A stretch of DNA of 64,000 bases from Kitasatospora phosalacinea (GCF_030268885.1 NZ_BSSA01000022.1:1-64000); one strand, 5' to 3'; counted from the first letter of the stretch, positions 21,226 to 31,710 are shown. A program made the numbers and translations. Notes: generated from the letters alone by a model not told the origin.

Positions 21226-24200
21226 CTACCGCAGCCGGTAGCCCTTCGGGGTGGGGTGGAAACCGGCCGTCTCCAGCCGGGGGCCCAGGGGGCTGGTGAG
21301 GGCCGGGTGGCCGTTGACGCGCTCGACGGTGAGCGGGCCGGTCAGCGCGGCCAGTGCGGCGTCCAGCGCGGGCCCCTCGGCGGCCCAGGCGAGCAGCGAC
21401 CTGCCGCCCCGCTCCAGGTACAGCACCAGCTCGCCGTCGACCAGGGCCACCAGCGAACCGGCCTTGCGGCCCGGGCGGTGGGCGACGGCGGTGTCGGCCG
21501 GGGGCTCCGGCCAGGCCAGCGCCGCGCCGTACGCGTTGGCGGGGTCGGCGGCGGCCAGCACCAGGGCCTGCGGCGGCTGCGCGGCGGCCTCGGCGGCCCA
21601 CGCGTCGCCCGTCGCCCGCTCCAGCCGGGAGCTGACGGACCGCAGCCGGTCCGCGGCGCCGTCCATGGCGAACTGGGCACCGCCGAGGCCCTCGACGAAG
21701 TAGCCCCGGCGGGCCCGGCCGCGCTCCTCGAACGCCGACAGCACCCGGTAGACGCCCGCGAAGCCGCCCGGGACGCGCTCGGCGGCCACCGCGCCGCGGG
21801 TCAGCACGCCGTGCCGGTCCAGCAGCGCCTGCGCCTGGGCGGCGGCCCGCGCCGTCACCTCGCCGCCGAACGCGGGCAGCAGCGACCAGCGGCCGGCCGC
21901 GGTCGCCGGGCCGGTGCGGGAGGCCGGGCGGGCCAGGCCTCGCCCCGCGCCGCCGTAGCGGCCGCGCGGGGTGGCGCGCGGTGCGCGGTGCGCGGTGGCG
22001 CCCGCGGTGCGGCCGGAGCCGAGCAGGCCGCGCAGCGGGGCCAGGGTGTCGTTGGTGACGTACCCGGCCCAGACCAGGTCCCACAGGGCGTCGGCGATCT
22101 CGGCGTCCGGGACGTCCGGGACGCGCTCGGCGAGCTGGCGGAAGAACGCGCCGTAGCCGCCGGTCAGCGCCTCCAGCAGGGCCGCGTGCACCGGGCCCGG
22201 GGTGAGCGGGAGCGGCTCGGGGCGCAGCAGGTGGGCGTTCTCCGGCAGGTGGAGGCTGATCCAGCCGTCCTTGCCGGGCAGCGCGCCCGCGCCGGACCAG
22301 CCGATCTCGCCGGCCGCCATCAGCTCGTCCAGCAGGGCGGGGGAGTAGTCGGACAGCCGGGCGGGCAGCACCAGCTTCTCCAGGGCGGAGGCGGGCAGCG
22401 CGGTGCCCTGGAGCTGCTCGACGACCCGGTAGAGGCCGTCGGCGCCGCGCAGCCGGTGCCCGGCCAGGTGCTGCCACTGCGGGAGGAACGCGGCCAGCGC
22501 CTTCGGCGGGACGGCCTCCACCTCGTGCCGCAGGGCGGCCAGCGAGCGGCGGCGCAGGCGGCGCAGCACCTCGGCGTCGCACCACTCGGGGACGGCGGCG
22601 TTCCCCTCGGGCCGGAACTCGCCGCGGACCAGGCGCCCGGCCGAGGTGAGGCGGTCCAGGGTTCCGGTGACGACGGCGCTGCCGAGGCCGAAGCGCTCCG
22701 CGGCGTCCTGGGCGGTGAACGGGCCGTGGGTGCGGGCGTGCCGGGCCAGCAGGTCGCCCAGCGGGTCCTTGACCGGCTCGGTGAAGGCCTCGGGGACGCC
22801 GACCGGTAGCGGGGTGCCCAGGGCGTCGCGCAGCCGCCCGGCGTCCTCGATCGCGGCCCAGCGCAGGGCGCCGCCGATCCGGACCTGGATCGCCCGGCGG
22901 GCGGACTCCAGCTCCAGCGCCCACAGCGGCTCGGCGCCGCGGGCGGCGAGCTCGGCCTCGGAGAGCGGGCCGAGCAGGCGCAGCGCGTCGGCGACGCCCT
23001 CGGCGTCCCTGATCCGGCGCTCGGGGGTGAGCCGCTGCAGTTCGGCCTCCAGGTCGGCGAGGACCTGCGGGTCGAGCAGCTCGCGCAGCTCGGCCTGGCC
23101 GAGCAGTTCGGACAGCAGCCGGGAGTCCAGCGCCAGGGCGGCGGCCCGGCGCTCGGCGATCGGGGAGTCGCCCTCGTACAGGAACTGGGCGACGTAGCCG
23201 AACAGCAGGGAGCGGGCGAACGGGGACGGCTCGGGCGTGGTGACCTCGACCAGGCGCACCGCGCGGGACTCCAGGTCCCCCATCAGCTCGACCAGGCCGG
23301 GGACGTCGAACACGTCCTGCAGGCACTCGCGGACGGCCTCCAGGACGATCGGGAAGGAGCCGTACTCGGCGGCCACCTCCAGGAGCTGGGAGGCGCGCTG
23401 GCGCTGCTGCCACAGCGGGGTGCGCTTGCCGGGGTTGCGGCGGGGCAGCAGCAGGGCGCGGCCGGCGCACTCGCGGAAGCGGGCGGCGAACAGGGCCGAG
23501 CCGCCGACCTGGTCGGTGACCAGCTGCTCGACCTCGGCGGCGTCGAAGACCGCGGCGTCGGCGCCGACCGGGGCCTCGTCGGGGGCGGCCGCGGGCGCGG
23601 CGGAGGGGAAGTCGCCCAGCAGGTCGGCGTCCGGCAGGCGCAGCACGATGCCGTCGTCGGCGTGCATCACCTGCGGGTCCAGGCCGTGCTTCTCGCGCAG
23701 CCGGGCGCCGATGGCCAGCGCCCACGGGGCGTGCACCTGGGCGCCGAAGGGGGAGTGGACGACGATCCGCCAGTCGCCGAGCTCGTCGCGGAAGCGCTCG
23801 ACCACGATGGTGCGGTCGTCGGGCAGGTGGCCGCAGGCCGCGCGCTGCTCGGCGAGGTAGGCCAGCAGGTTGGCGGCGGCCCAGTCGTCCAGGCCCGCCG
23901 CGCGCAGGCGCGCGGTGGCCGCGGCGGGCTCCAGGGCGCCCAGCTCGCGGACGAACGCGCCCACCGCGCGGCCGAGTTCGAGCGGGCGGCCGAGGGTGTC
24001 GCCCTTCCAGAACGGGAGCCGGCCCGGGACGCCGGGGGCGGGGGTGACCAGCACCTTGTCGTGGGTGATCTCCTGGATCCGCCAGGAGGTGGTGCCCAGG
24101 GTGAACACGTCGCCCACCCGGGACTCGTAGACCATCTCCTCGTCCAGCTCCCCGACCCGGCCGCCGCCCTTCCTCCCCGTCTTCGCATCGGACCCGGTCG

Positions 24201-25845
24201 CCCCGGCGATGAAGACGCCGAACAGGCCGCGGTCGGGGATGGTGCCGCCGGAGGTGACGGCCAGGCGCTGGGCGCCGGGGCGGCCGGTGACCGTCCCGGC
24301 GACGCGGTCCCAGACCAGGCGGGGGCGCAGTTCGGCGAAGGCGTCGGACGGGTAGCGGCCGGCCAGCATGTCGAGGACGCCGTCGAAGGCGGACCGCGGG
24401 AGGGTGGCGAACGGGGCGGCGCGGCGGCACAGGGCGAGCAGCTCGTCGACGTCCCAGACGTCCAGTGCGGCGATCGCCACCAGCTGCTGTGCCAGCACGT
24501 CCAGCGGGTTGCGGGGCACCCGCAGGGCCTCGATCCGGCCGCTGCGCATCCGCTCGGTGACCACGGCGGACTGCACCAGGTCGCCGCGGTACTTGGGGAA
24601 GAACACGCCCCGGGAGACCGCGCCGACCTGGTGCCCGGCCCGGCCGACCCGCTGCAGGCCGGAGGCCACCGAGGGCGGGGACTCGACCTGCACCACCAGG
24701 TCGACCGAGCCCATGTCGATGCCCAGCTCCAGGCTGGAGGTGGCCACCACGGCGGGCAGCCGACCGGCCTTCAACTCCTCCTCCACCAGCGCCCGTTGCT
24801 CCTTGGAGACCGAGCCGTGGTGGGCCCGGGCCAGCAGCGGCGGGGCGCCCGCGGCGGCGCCCGAGCCGCCCATCAGCCCGGCGGGCGCGTGCGCCTCGGG
24901 CAGCGGGGCGCCGGTGGCGCGCTCGTGGGCGATCTCGTTCAGCCGGTTGCACAGCCGCTCGGCCAGGCGGCGGGAGTTGGCGAACACGATGGTCGAGCGG
25001 TGCGCCTGCACCAGGTCGACGATCCGCTCCTCGACGTGCGGCCAGATCGAGGACTGCCGCTGCGGGTCGGACTCCTCGGCGGGCGCGGCGGGCAGGTCCG
25101 CCAGGTCCGGGACGGGGACGACCACGGACAGGTCGAAGCGCTTGTCGCTGCCGGGCTGGACGATCGCCGCGCCGCGCTGCGGGCTCAGGTAGCGGGCCAC
25201 CTCCTCGACCGGACGGACGGTGGCCGACAGGCCGATCCGGCGGGCCGGGCGCTCCAGCAGCTCGTCCAGGCGCTCCAGGCTGAGCGCCAGGTGCGCGCCG
25301 CGCTTCGTCCCGGCCACCGCGTGCACCTCGTCCAGGATCACCGTGTCGACGCCGCGCAGGGCCTCCCGGGCGGCGGAGGTGAGCAGCAGGAACAGCGACT
25401 CGGGGGTGGTGATCAGGATGTCCGGCGGGTGGGTGGCGAAGCGGCGGCGGTCGGCGGCCGGGGTGTCGCCGGAGCGGACGCCGACCTGCACCTCGGGCTC
25501 CGGCAGGCCCAGCCGGACGCTGGCCTGCCGCAGGCCCGCGAGCGGGGCCCGCAGGTTGCGCTCGACGTCGACCGCGAGGGCCTTCAGCGGGGAGACGTAG
25601 AGCACCCGGCAGCGGCGCTTCGGGTCGGCCGGGGGCGGGGTGGCGGCGAGCCGGTCCAGCGCGGAGAGGAAGGCCGCGAGCGTCTTGCCGGAGCCGGTCG
25701 GGGCGACCACCAGCACGTCCGTCCCCAGCCGGATCGCCGACCAGGCCCGGGACTGCGCCTCGGTCGGCGCGGCGAACGCCCCCGTGAACCAGGCCCGGGT
25801 GGCCGGGGCGAAGCCTTGCAGCGGATCAGCGTCGGAGGTGGCCAT
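21226..25845 (-). CDS. lhr: Lhr-family DEAD/DEAH-box helicase
   Basis: A 1539-residue superfamily 2 helicase. The RecA-like core spans residues ~20-400 with Walker A VVAPTGSGKTLA, DEVH box (VILDEVHAVAG), SAT motif (GLSATV) and domain 2 motifs (IVFANSRRLAERLCNRL, VATSSLELGIDMG, QRVGRAGH). It is followed by a winged helix and the long Lhr C-terminal region (~850-1539). Lhr is a 3'-5' helicase involved in DNA repair. The full length is that of Lhr-Core plus Lhr-C as in mycobacteria, not the short archaeal form. The ATG at 25845 (MATSDADPL) starts the conserved part; an upstream GTG at 25866 would add seven residues. It is divergent from the protease gene. Confidence 0.93.
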   Translation of the reverse strand: MATSDADPLQGFAPATRAWFTGAFAAPTEAQSRAWSAIRLGTDVLVVAPTGSGKTLAAFLSALDRLAATPPPADPKRRCRVLYVSPLKALAVDVERNLRAPLAGLRQASVRLGLPEPEVQVGVRSGDTPAADRRRFATHPPDILITTPESLFLLLTSAAREALRGVDTVILDEVHAVAGTKRGAHLALSLERLDELLERPARRIGLSATVRPVEEVARYLSPQRGAAIVQPGSDKRFDLSVVVPVPDLADLPAAPAEESDPQRQSSIWPHVEERIVDLVQAHRSTIVFANSRRLAERLCNRLNEIAHERATGAPLPEAHAPAGLMGGSGAAAGAPPLLARAHHGSVSKEQRALVEEELKAGRLPAVVATSSLELGIDMGSVDLVVQVESPPSVASGLQRVGRAGHQVGAVSRGVFFPKYRGDLVQSAVVTERMRSGRIEALRVPRNPLDVLAQQLVAIAALDVWDVDELLALCRRAAPFATLPRSAFDGVLDMLAGRYPSDAFAELRPRLVWDRVAGTVTGRPGAQRLAVTSGGTIPDRGLFGVFIAGATGSDAKTGRKGGGRVGELDEEMVYESRVGDVFTLGTTSWRIQEITHDKVLVTPAPGVPGRLPFWKGDTLGRPLELGRAVGAFVRELGALEPAAATARLRAAGLDDWAAANLLAYLAEQRAACGHLPDDRTIVVERFRDELGDWRIVVHSPFGAQVHAPWALAIGARLREKHGLDPQVMHADDGIVLRLPDADLLGDFPSAAPAAAPDEAPVGADAAVFDAAEVEQLVTDQVGGSALFAARFRECAGRALLLPRRNPGKRTPLWQQRQRASQLLEVAAEYGSFPIVLEAVRECLQDVFDVPGLVELMGDLESRAVRLVEVTTPEPSPFARSLLFGYVAQFLYEGDSPIAERRAAALALDSRLLSELLGQAELRELLDPQVLADLEAELQRLTPERRIRDAEGVADALRLLGPLSEAELAARGAEPLWALELESARRAIQVRIGGALRWAAIEDAGRLRDALGTPLPVGVPEAFTEPVKDPLGDLLARHARTHGPFTAQDAAERFGLGSAVVTGTLDRLTSAGRLVRGEFRPEGNAAVPEWCDAEVLRRLRRRSLAALRHEVEAVPPKALAAFLPQWQHLAGHRLRGADGLYRVVEQLQGTALPASALEKLVLPARLSDYSPALLDELMAAGEIGWSGAGALPGKDGWISLHLPENAHLLRPEPLPLTPGPVHAALLEALTGGYGAFFRQLAERVPDVPDAEIADALWDLVWAGYVTNDTLAPLRGLLGSGRTAGATAHRAPRATPRGRYGGAGRGLARPASRTGPATAAGRWSLLPAFGGEVTARAAAQAQALLDRHGVLTRGAVAAERVPGGFAGVYRVLSAFEERGRARRGYFVEGLGGAQFAMDGAADRLRSVSSRLERATGDAWAAEAAAQPPQALVLAAADPANAYGAALAWPEPPADTAVAHRPGRKAGSLVALVDGELVLYLERGGRSLLAWAAEGPALDAALAALTGPLTVERVNGHPALTSPLGPRLETAGFHPTPKGYRLR

Positions 25846-25996
25846 GACCCCATGGTGCCCCGACACGCTGACAGGTCACGGAACGGTCACCGTCTGACCC
25901 AACCCCGTGCAGCAAATCGTACAAATCGCTCATATCGTGAGGATTCGGACCCGATTCCCCGGAGTCCGGCCCTGCCTGACGAGCGGAGACCGTGCG

Positions 25997-27625
25997 ATGG
26001 AGCAGGTGAGCCAGGCCCCCAGCAGCACCCCCGCCACCCGCCGCCGCAGCGTTCGGGTGCTCGGCGCGACGCTGCTCACCGGACTGCTGCTCGGCGGCGC
26101 CGTCCCGTACGTCACCGGCAACGGCGGCACCTACCTCAGCTACCTGGTGCTGGACGAGCGCACCGACGCCCAGGGCGCCGAGCACGCCGCCGACCAGGCC
26201 CGGGCGCTCGGCGGCAAGGTCGTCCAGGACTACCCGCAGATCGGCGCGGTGCTCGCCTACGCCGGGCCGAGGTTCGCCGGGGAACTGCGCGGACGGCCCG
26301 GGATAGCCGCGGTCGGCGCCACCCGCACCGTCCCGGTGCCCTCCCCGCCCCGGCCGCTGGCCGGCTCCGGGTTCACCACCGACACCGGCGTCCGGACCGG
26401 GCCCGACGCGGGGGCCGCCGGGGCCGCCGCCGCTGCCGCGCCGCCCGCCGCTGCCGCGCCGCCCGCCGCGGACGACGTGGCCGAGGGCGCCGACGACTCC
26501 ACCGCCACCGTGCCCGACCCCGGCGAGCAGGGCGACTGGAACCTCGCCATGATCGGCGCCCTCGACCGCCCCGCCGGACGGAACGCCGCCCTGCTGCGCC
26601 CGCCGGTCGCCGCCCGCGGCACCGACTCCTCCGCGGACCGGACCGGTGCGCTGCCCACCGCCCAGCAGCTGTCCAAGGTCACCGTCGCGGTGCTGGACTC
26701 CGGCGTCGACGACACCCACCCCGACCTGCGGGCCGCCGTCGACCCGGCCGCCTCCGCCTCCTGCGCCGACGGCCGCCCCGACCCCCGCGGCGGCGCCTGG
26801 CGCCCGGACGACGCGATCAACGAGAGCGGGCACGGCACCCACGTCGCCGGGATCGTCGGCGCCGCCCGCGACGGCCACGGCGTCACCGGCGTCGCCCCCG
26901 GCGTGCGGATCGCCGCCGTCCGGCTGCTCGGGCCGCTCGGCCAGTACTACGCCGAGAACATCGTCTGCGGCATGCTCTGGGCCGCCGACCACGGCGCCCG
27001 GGCGATCAACGACAGCTACTTCGCCGACCCGTGGAAGTACAACTGCCCCGAGGACGCCGACCAGGCCGCCCTCGCCGCCGCCGTCGGCCGGGCCGTCGCC
27101 TACGCCCAGCGCAAGGGCGCCGTGGTGGTCGCCTCGGCCGGCAACGACGGGCAGGACCTCAACGCCGGGCGCACCGACCGCCGCAGCCCCAACGACCGCA
27201 CCACCGGGCCCCCGGATGAGCGGCAGCTCGGCACCGAGTGCATCCGGCTGCCCGGCGAACTGCCCGGCGTGGTCACCGTCACCGCCGTCGAGCGCAACGG
27301 CCTGCCCGCCGTGTACAGCAACTACGGGCGCGGCAGGGTCTCCATCGCCGCCCCCGGCGGCGACCCCGACGGCGGCACCCAGGGCGCGATCGTCTCCGAC
27401 TGGCCCGGCGGACGCTACGCCGCCCTGGCCGGGACCTCGATGTCCGCCGCGCACGTCACCGGCGCCGTCGCCGTCGTCGCCGCCCGGCACCCCGACTGGG
27501 GCCCGGAGCAGATCACCGCCGCCCTCGCCCGCGCCGCCGACGACACCTGCACCCGCTCCCTGCCGCTCGGCTGCCGGGAGCGCGACTACTACGGCGCCGG
27601 GATCCTCACCCTGCCCACCGGCTGA
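25997..27625 (+). CDS. Secreted S8 family (subtilisin-like) serine protease
   Basis: A 542-residue exported protease. A hydrophobic segment near residues 17-45 (VLGATLLTGLLLGGAVPYVTG) after an Arg-rich start serves as signal or anchor. An N-terminal prodomain-like region and a low-complexity Ala/Pro linker (~135-155) precede the catalytic domain with Asp234 (VAVLDSGVDDTHPDL), His279 (SGHGTHVAGI), oxyanion Asn (ASAGNDG) and Ser481 (GTSMSAAHVTG). It has no C-terminal membrane anchor, unlike mycosins, so release to the outside is likely. The ATG at 25997 has GGAG 8 bases upstream and fits the signal sequence. It is monocistronic with a hairpin after it. Confidence 0.9.
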   Translation: MEQVSQAPSSTPATRRRSVRVLGATLLTGLLLGGAVPYVTGNGGTYLSYLVLDERTDAQGAEHAADQARALGGKVVQDYPQIGAVLAYAGPRFAGELRGRPGIAAVGATRTVPVPSPPRPLAGSGFTTDTGVRTGPDAGAAGAAAAAAPPAAAAPPAADDVAEGADDSTATVPDPGEQGDWNLAMIGALDRPAGRNAALLRPPVAARGTDSSADRTGALPTAQQLSKVTVAVLDSGVDDTHPDLRAAVDPAASASCADGRPDPRGGAWRPDDAINESGHGTHVAGIVGAARDGHGVTGVAPGVRIAAVRLLGPLGQYYAENIVCGMLWAADHGARAINDSYFADPWKYNCPEDADQAALAAAVGRAVAYAQRKGAVVVASAGNDGQDLNAGRTDRRSPNDRTTGPPDERQLGTECIRLPGELPGVVTVTAVERNGLPAVYSNYGRGRVSIAAPGGDPDGGTQGAIVSDWPGGRYAALAGTSMSAAHVTGAVAVVAARHPDWGPEQITAALARAADDTCTRSLPLGCRERDYYGAGILTLPTG

Positions 27626-27627
27626 GG

Positions 27628-27649
27628 CCCGGGCACCCGAGTGCCCGGG
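27628..27649 (+). terminator. Terminator after the S8 protease gene
   Basis: A perfect 9-bp stem (27628-27636 / 27641-27649) with a 4-base loop lies 3 bases past the stop; with one bulge the stem extends to 11 bp. Confidence 0.65.
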
Positions 27650-27717
27650 GCCCGGGGGTCCGGGCGGGCGACGGGGGGCCGCCCCGTCGCCGTCGCCGTT
27701 GCCCGATACTGGGGCGC

Positions 27718-27912
27718 ATGAGGCTGACCGAGTTCTGGCGACGGATGTACGAGCACTTCGGCGAGGCGTACGCGGAGTCCTTCGCGCAGGACCACGTGAT
27801 GGGCGAGCTCGGCGGCCGCACCGTCCGGCAGGCGCTGGACGCCGGGTGGGAGGCCAAGGACGTCTGGCGGGTGGTCTGCGTCACGCAAGGAGTGTCGTCG
27901 CAACTGAGGTGA
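27718..27912 (+). CDS. DUF3046 domain protein
   Basis: A 64-residue protein beginning MRLTEFWRRMYEHFG and containing AYAESFAQDHVMGELGGRTVRQALDAGW and VWRVVC, the hallmark of DUF3046, a short actinobacterial family encoded next to recA. Its function is unknown. The presence of MxxxFG at the start and conserved Trp/Arg positions suggest a compact helical domain that binds protein or nucleic acid. The ATG at 27718 is the only start consistent with the family. The AI-2E gene follows after 16 bases, so the two are probably cotranscribed towards recA. Confidence 0.85.
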   Translation: MRLTEFWRRMYEHFGEAYAESFAQDHVMGELGGRTVRQALDAGWEAKDVWRVVCVTQGVSSQLR

Positions 27913-27928
27913 GCCCATTCGCCCCGGT

Positions 27929-29404
27929 GTGAGTGAGACTGTCCCGGTGGCGAGCAGCGCAGAGAACCCCGACCCGACCTCCGACACCCCGCCGACCACT
28001 CCGACCGACCCGTCGGCCACCCCGCCGGTCTCCCCGCCCGGCACCGCGGGCCGGGCCGACACGACCGCCCGGGCCGCCGACGCCGTGGAGGGCGCCGAGG
28101 CCGACGCCGGGGCGGCGGGCGCGGCGGCCGCCGTCCGGATGCTGCGCCGGGCCGAGCTCGGCGGCGGTGCGATGCCCCGCTGGCTGCCCAGGGCGATGCT
28201 GCTGGCGCTGCTCGGCGTCGGCCTGTTCCAGCTCGCCGACTGGGCCTTCCACCAGCTGATCGACCTGTTCGTGATGCTGCTGGTGGCGTTCTTCCTGTCG
28301 CTGGCGATGGAACCCGCCGTCGACCGGATGGCCGCCCGCGGAGTGCGCCGCGGACTCGGCACCTTCCTGGTGTTCACCGGCCTGGCCCTCGCCGTGGCCG
28401 GGTTCCTGGCCTCGCTCGGCACCCTGCTGGTCGACCAGATCACCCAGATCGCCGGGCGGCTGCCGCAGCTGCTGCAGGACCTGATCACCTGGGTGAACCA
28501 CACCTTCCACACCGACCTGTCGCTCGACCAGCTCCAGCACCAGGTGCTCAAGGACTCCGGCACCATCGAGAAGTACGCCCAGCAGGCCGCCGACAACGTC
28601 TGGGGCGTCACCGGCACCGTCATCGGCGGCCTGTTCCAGGCGTTCACCGTCGGCCTGTTCACCTTCTACTTCACCGCCGAGGGCCCCCGGGTGCGGCGCA
28701 CCGTCTGCTCGCTGCTGCCGCCGTCCAAGCAGGGCGAGGTGCTGCGGGCCTGGGAGATCGCCCTCGCCAAGACCGGCGGCTACCTGTACTCCCGGGCCCT
28801 GCTCGCCCTGATCTCCACGCTCGCCCACTGGGCGTTCTTCGCGGTCATCGACCTGCCGTACGCGGCGGCGCTCGCCGTCTGGGTCGGCGTCATGTCGCAG
28901 TTCGTGCCCACCATCGGCACCTACCTGGCCGGCGCGCTGCCGGTGCTGGTCGGGCTGACCGTGCGGCCGGTGGACGCGCTGTGGGTGCTGGTCTTCGTCA
29001 CCGTCTACCAGCAGGTCGAGAACTACCTGCTGCACCCGCGGATCACCGCCAGGACCGTCGACGTGCACCCCGCGGTCGCGTTCGGCTCGGTCATCGCCGG
29101 GGCCGCCCTGCTCGGCGCGGTCGGCGCGCTGATCGCCATCCCGGTCGCCGCGACCCTGCAGGGCTTCGTCGGGACGTACGTGCGCCGCTACGAGGTCGAG
29201 GACGACCCGCGGATCGACCGCGGCGAGGAGCGGCGCGAACGGCGGCGGCACACCGTCCGGCGGCTGCGGCGGATGGTGTCGGGGGGCTCGGACGCGTCGG
29301 ACGGGGCGGGGGGCGCGCGTGGGTCGGACGGCGCGGGGGGCTCGGACGGTTCGAACGGTTCGGGCGGTCCGGGTCGGGAGCGGGAGGAGCCGCCCGGCGA
29401 GTGA
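27929..29404 (+). CDS. AI-2E family transporter (UPF0118)
   Basis: A 491-residue membrane protein. A ~70-residue Pro/Thr/Ala-rich cytoplasmic tail precedes seven or eight membrane segments: two near residues 85-160, a soluble central region (DQITQIAGRLPQLLQDLITWVNHTF...) and further segments to ~400. The central amphipathic region and the GVMSQFVPTIGTYLAGALPVLVGL and VYQQVENYLLHPRI stretches are signature sequences of the AI-2E/PerM family. Members export diverse solutes; the substrate here is unknown. The Gly/Ser-rich C-terminus is poorly conserved. The GTG at 27929 is chosen as the first in-frame start after the DUF3046 stop; a GTG at 27947 is an alternative. Confidence 0.87.
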   Translation: MSETVPVASSAENPDPTSDTPPTTPTDPSATPPVSPPGTAGRADTTARAADAVEGAEADAGAAGAAAAVRMLRRAELGGGAMPRWLPRAMLLALLGVGLFQLADWAFHQLIDLFVMLLVAFFLSLAMEPAVDRMAARGVRRGLGTFLVFTGLALAVAGFLASLGTLLVDQITQIAGRLPQLLQDLITWVNHTFHTDLSLDQLQHQVLKDSGTIEKYAQQAADNVWGVTGTVIGGLFQAFTVGLFTFYFTAEGPRVRRTVCSLLPPSKQGEVLRAWEIALAKTGGYLYSRALLALISTLAHWAFFAVIDLPYAAALAVWVGVMSQFVPTIGTYLAGALPVLVGLTVRPVDALWVLVFVTVYQQVENYLLHPRITARTVDVHPAVAFGSVIAGAALLGAVGALIAIPVAATLQGFVGTYVRRYEVEDDPRIDRGEERRERRRHTVRRLRRMVSGGSDASDGAGGARGSDGAGGSDGSNGSGGPGREREEPPGE

Positions 29405-29482
29405 GCGTCCCGTGGTGGCGGGCTCCGGGCGGGTGGCGGCGCGGCGGGGCCGGGGCGGGGCGCTTGAGGTGCGAGACTGGAA

Positions 29483-29498
29483 TCGAACGTGTGTTCTT
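29483..29498. promoter_or_regulatory. LexA-binding SOS box of recA
   Basis: TCGAACGTGTGTTCTT contains GAAC-N4-GTTC, the actinobacterial SOS-box core, 118 bases before the recA ATG. The first 13 bases recur in the lexA promoter (minus strand, around 63701-63713). Confidence 0.85.
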
Positions 29499-29615
29499 TG
29501 TACTCTTCGGCGCGGAGTTTTCCACAGGCCGAGCCCGTCCGGGGCCGATTGTCGGTGGGACGCGCTAGCGTCGGTGACGATGAAGCGCACAGGACAGAAC
29601 CCGAGGGTGGAAGCC

Positions 29616-30716
<1,101 letters not shown>

Positions 30717-30720
30717 TCCG

Positions 30721-31710
30721 TTGACACCGCACCAGACCCACCACCCGACACCGGGCCCGTCCGAGGACGGGCCCGGTGCGGGCGTTTCCGGGGTCGAGCA
30801 CGAGTACGAGGACGGGTACGGGCCCGGGTACGAGGTCGGGCCGCCGGACTGGTTCGCGGCCGTGGCGGAGGAAGCCGGGCCCGGGGAGGAGCCGGTCGGG
30901 CCGCCGGACTGGTTCGCGGCCGTGGCCGAGGAGCCGGGGCGCGCGGCGGAGGAGCCGGGGCCGACCTCGGTGGGGGAGCTGCCCGGGCTGGTCCGGGCGT
31001 CCGAACTGCCCGGCGGGCGGCGACGACGGCGCAGTGCGCTGGGGGAACTGCCGGAGGCCGCGCCGGTGGCGGCGGAGCGTCCGCGGGCGGGGCGGCGGGC
31101 GAAGGCCGAACGGGCCGAGCGGGCCGATGGAGAGGGCGGGGCGCGGGAGGCCCGACCGGGTCGGGCGGGGCGGCGCGGGCGGGCCGTCGAGCCGGAGGGG
31201 GATCCGGCGGAGCGGGCCCGGGACGTCTGCCTGCGGTTGCTCACCGGGGCCGCCAAGTCCCGCAAGCAGCTGGCCGATGCGCTGCGCCGCAAGGAGATCC
31301 CGGAGGAGGTCGCCGAGCAGGTGCTGGACCGGTTGGAGGAGGTCGGGCTGATCGACGACGCGGCCTTCGCCGAGGCGTGGGTGGAGTCCCGGCACGCGGT
31401 GCGCGGACTGTCCCGGCGGGCGCTGGCGCAGGAGCTGCGCACCAAGGGCGTCACCGGGGAGACCGCCGAGCGGGCCCTGCTGCAGGTGGACGCCGACGAC
31501 GAGACCGAGGCCGCCCGCGCCCTGGTGGCACGGAAGTTGCGCTCCACCGCCGGGTTGGAGCGGGGCGTGCGGATCCGGCGGCTGGTCGGGGTGCTGGCCC
31601 GCCGCGGCTACGCCGAGGGTCTGGCGTTCCGGGTGGTGCGGGAGGCACTGGACGCGGAAGGGGACGAAGGGGGCGAGGAGACCGGGGAGTTCGACGGGGC
31701 GGAGGACTGA
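30721..31710 (+). CDS. recX: RecA regulator RecX, N-terminally extended
   Basis: A 329-residue protein. The last ~170 residues are RecX (ERARDVCLRLLTGAAKSRKQLADALRRKEIPEEVAEQVLDRLEEVGLIDDAAFAEAWV...): three-helix repeats that bind RecA filaments and restrain their activity. The first ~150 residues are an acidic, Pro/Gly-rich extension with two copies of a 20-residue unit (VGPPDWFAAVAEE) and a basic patch; typical RecX proteins have 150-190 residues. The only early in-frame start is TTG at 30721, 5 bases after the recA stop; a later GTG near 30862 would lie inside the first repeat. The start is therefore uncertain, while the C-terminal domain is firm. Confidence 0.85.
   Translation: MTPHQTHHPTPGPSEDGPGAGVSGVEHEYEDGYGPGYEVGPPDWFAAVAEEAGPGEEPVGPPDWFAAVAEEPGRAAEEPGPTSVGELPGLVRASELPGGRRRRRSALGELPEAAPVAAERPRAGRRAKAERAERADGEGGAREARPGRAGRRGRAVEPEGDPAERARDVCLRLLTGAAKSRKQLADALRRKEIPEEVAEQVLDRLEEVGLIDDAAFAEAWVESRHAVRGLSRRALAQELRTKGVTGETAERALLQVDADDETEAARALVARKLRSTAGLERGVRIRRLVGVLARRGYAEGLAFRVVREALDAEGDEGGEETGEFDGAED
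30749..30778 (+). terminator. Hairpin between recA and the RecX core (terminator or attenuator)
   Basis: A perfect 14-base inverted repeat (30749-30762 / 30765-30778) begins 33 bases after the recA stop; sterically it forms a 12-bp stem with a 6-base loop. It lies inside the annotated first codons of recX, so recX expression would depend on readthrough. Confidence 0.6.
30835..30935 (+). repeat. 60-bp direct repeat in the 5' part of recX
   Basis: The block from GTCGGGCCGCCGGACTGG through the AVAEE codons occurs at about 30836 and again exactly 60 bases later at 30896, nearly identical over 38 bases. It encodes the duplicated GPPDWFAAVAEE unit. Confidence 0.85.
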
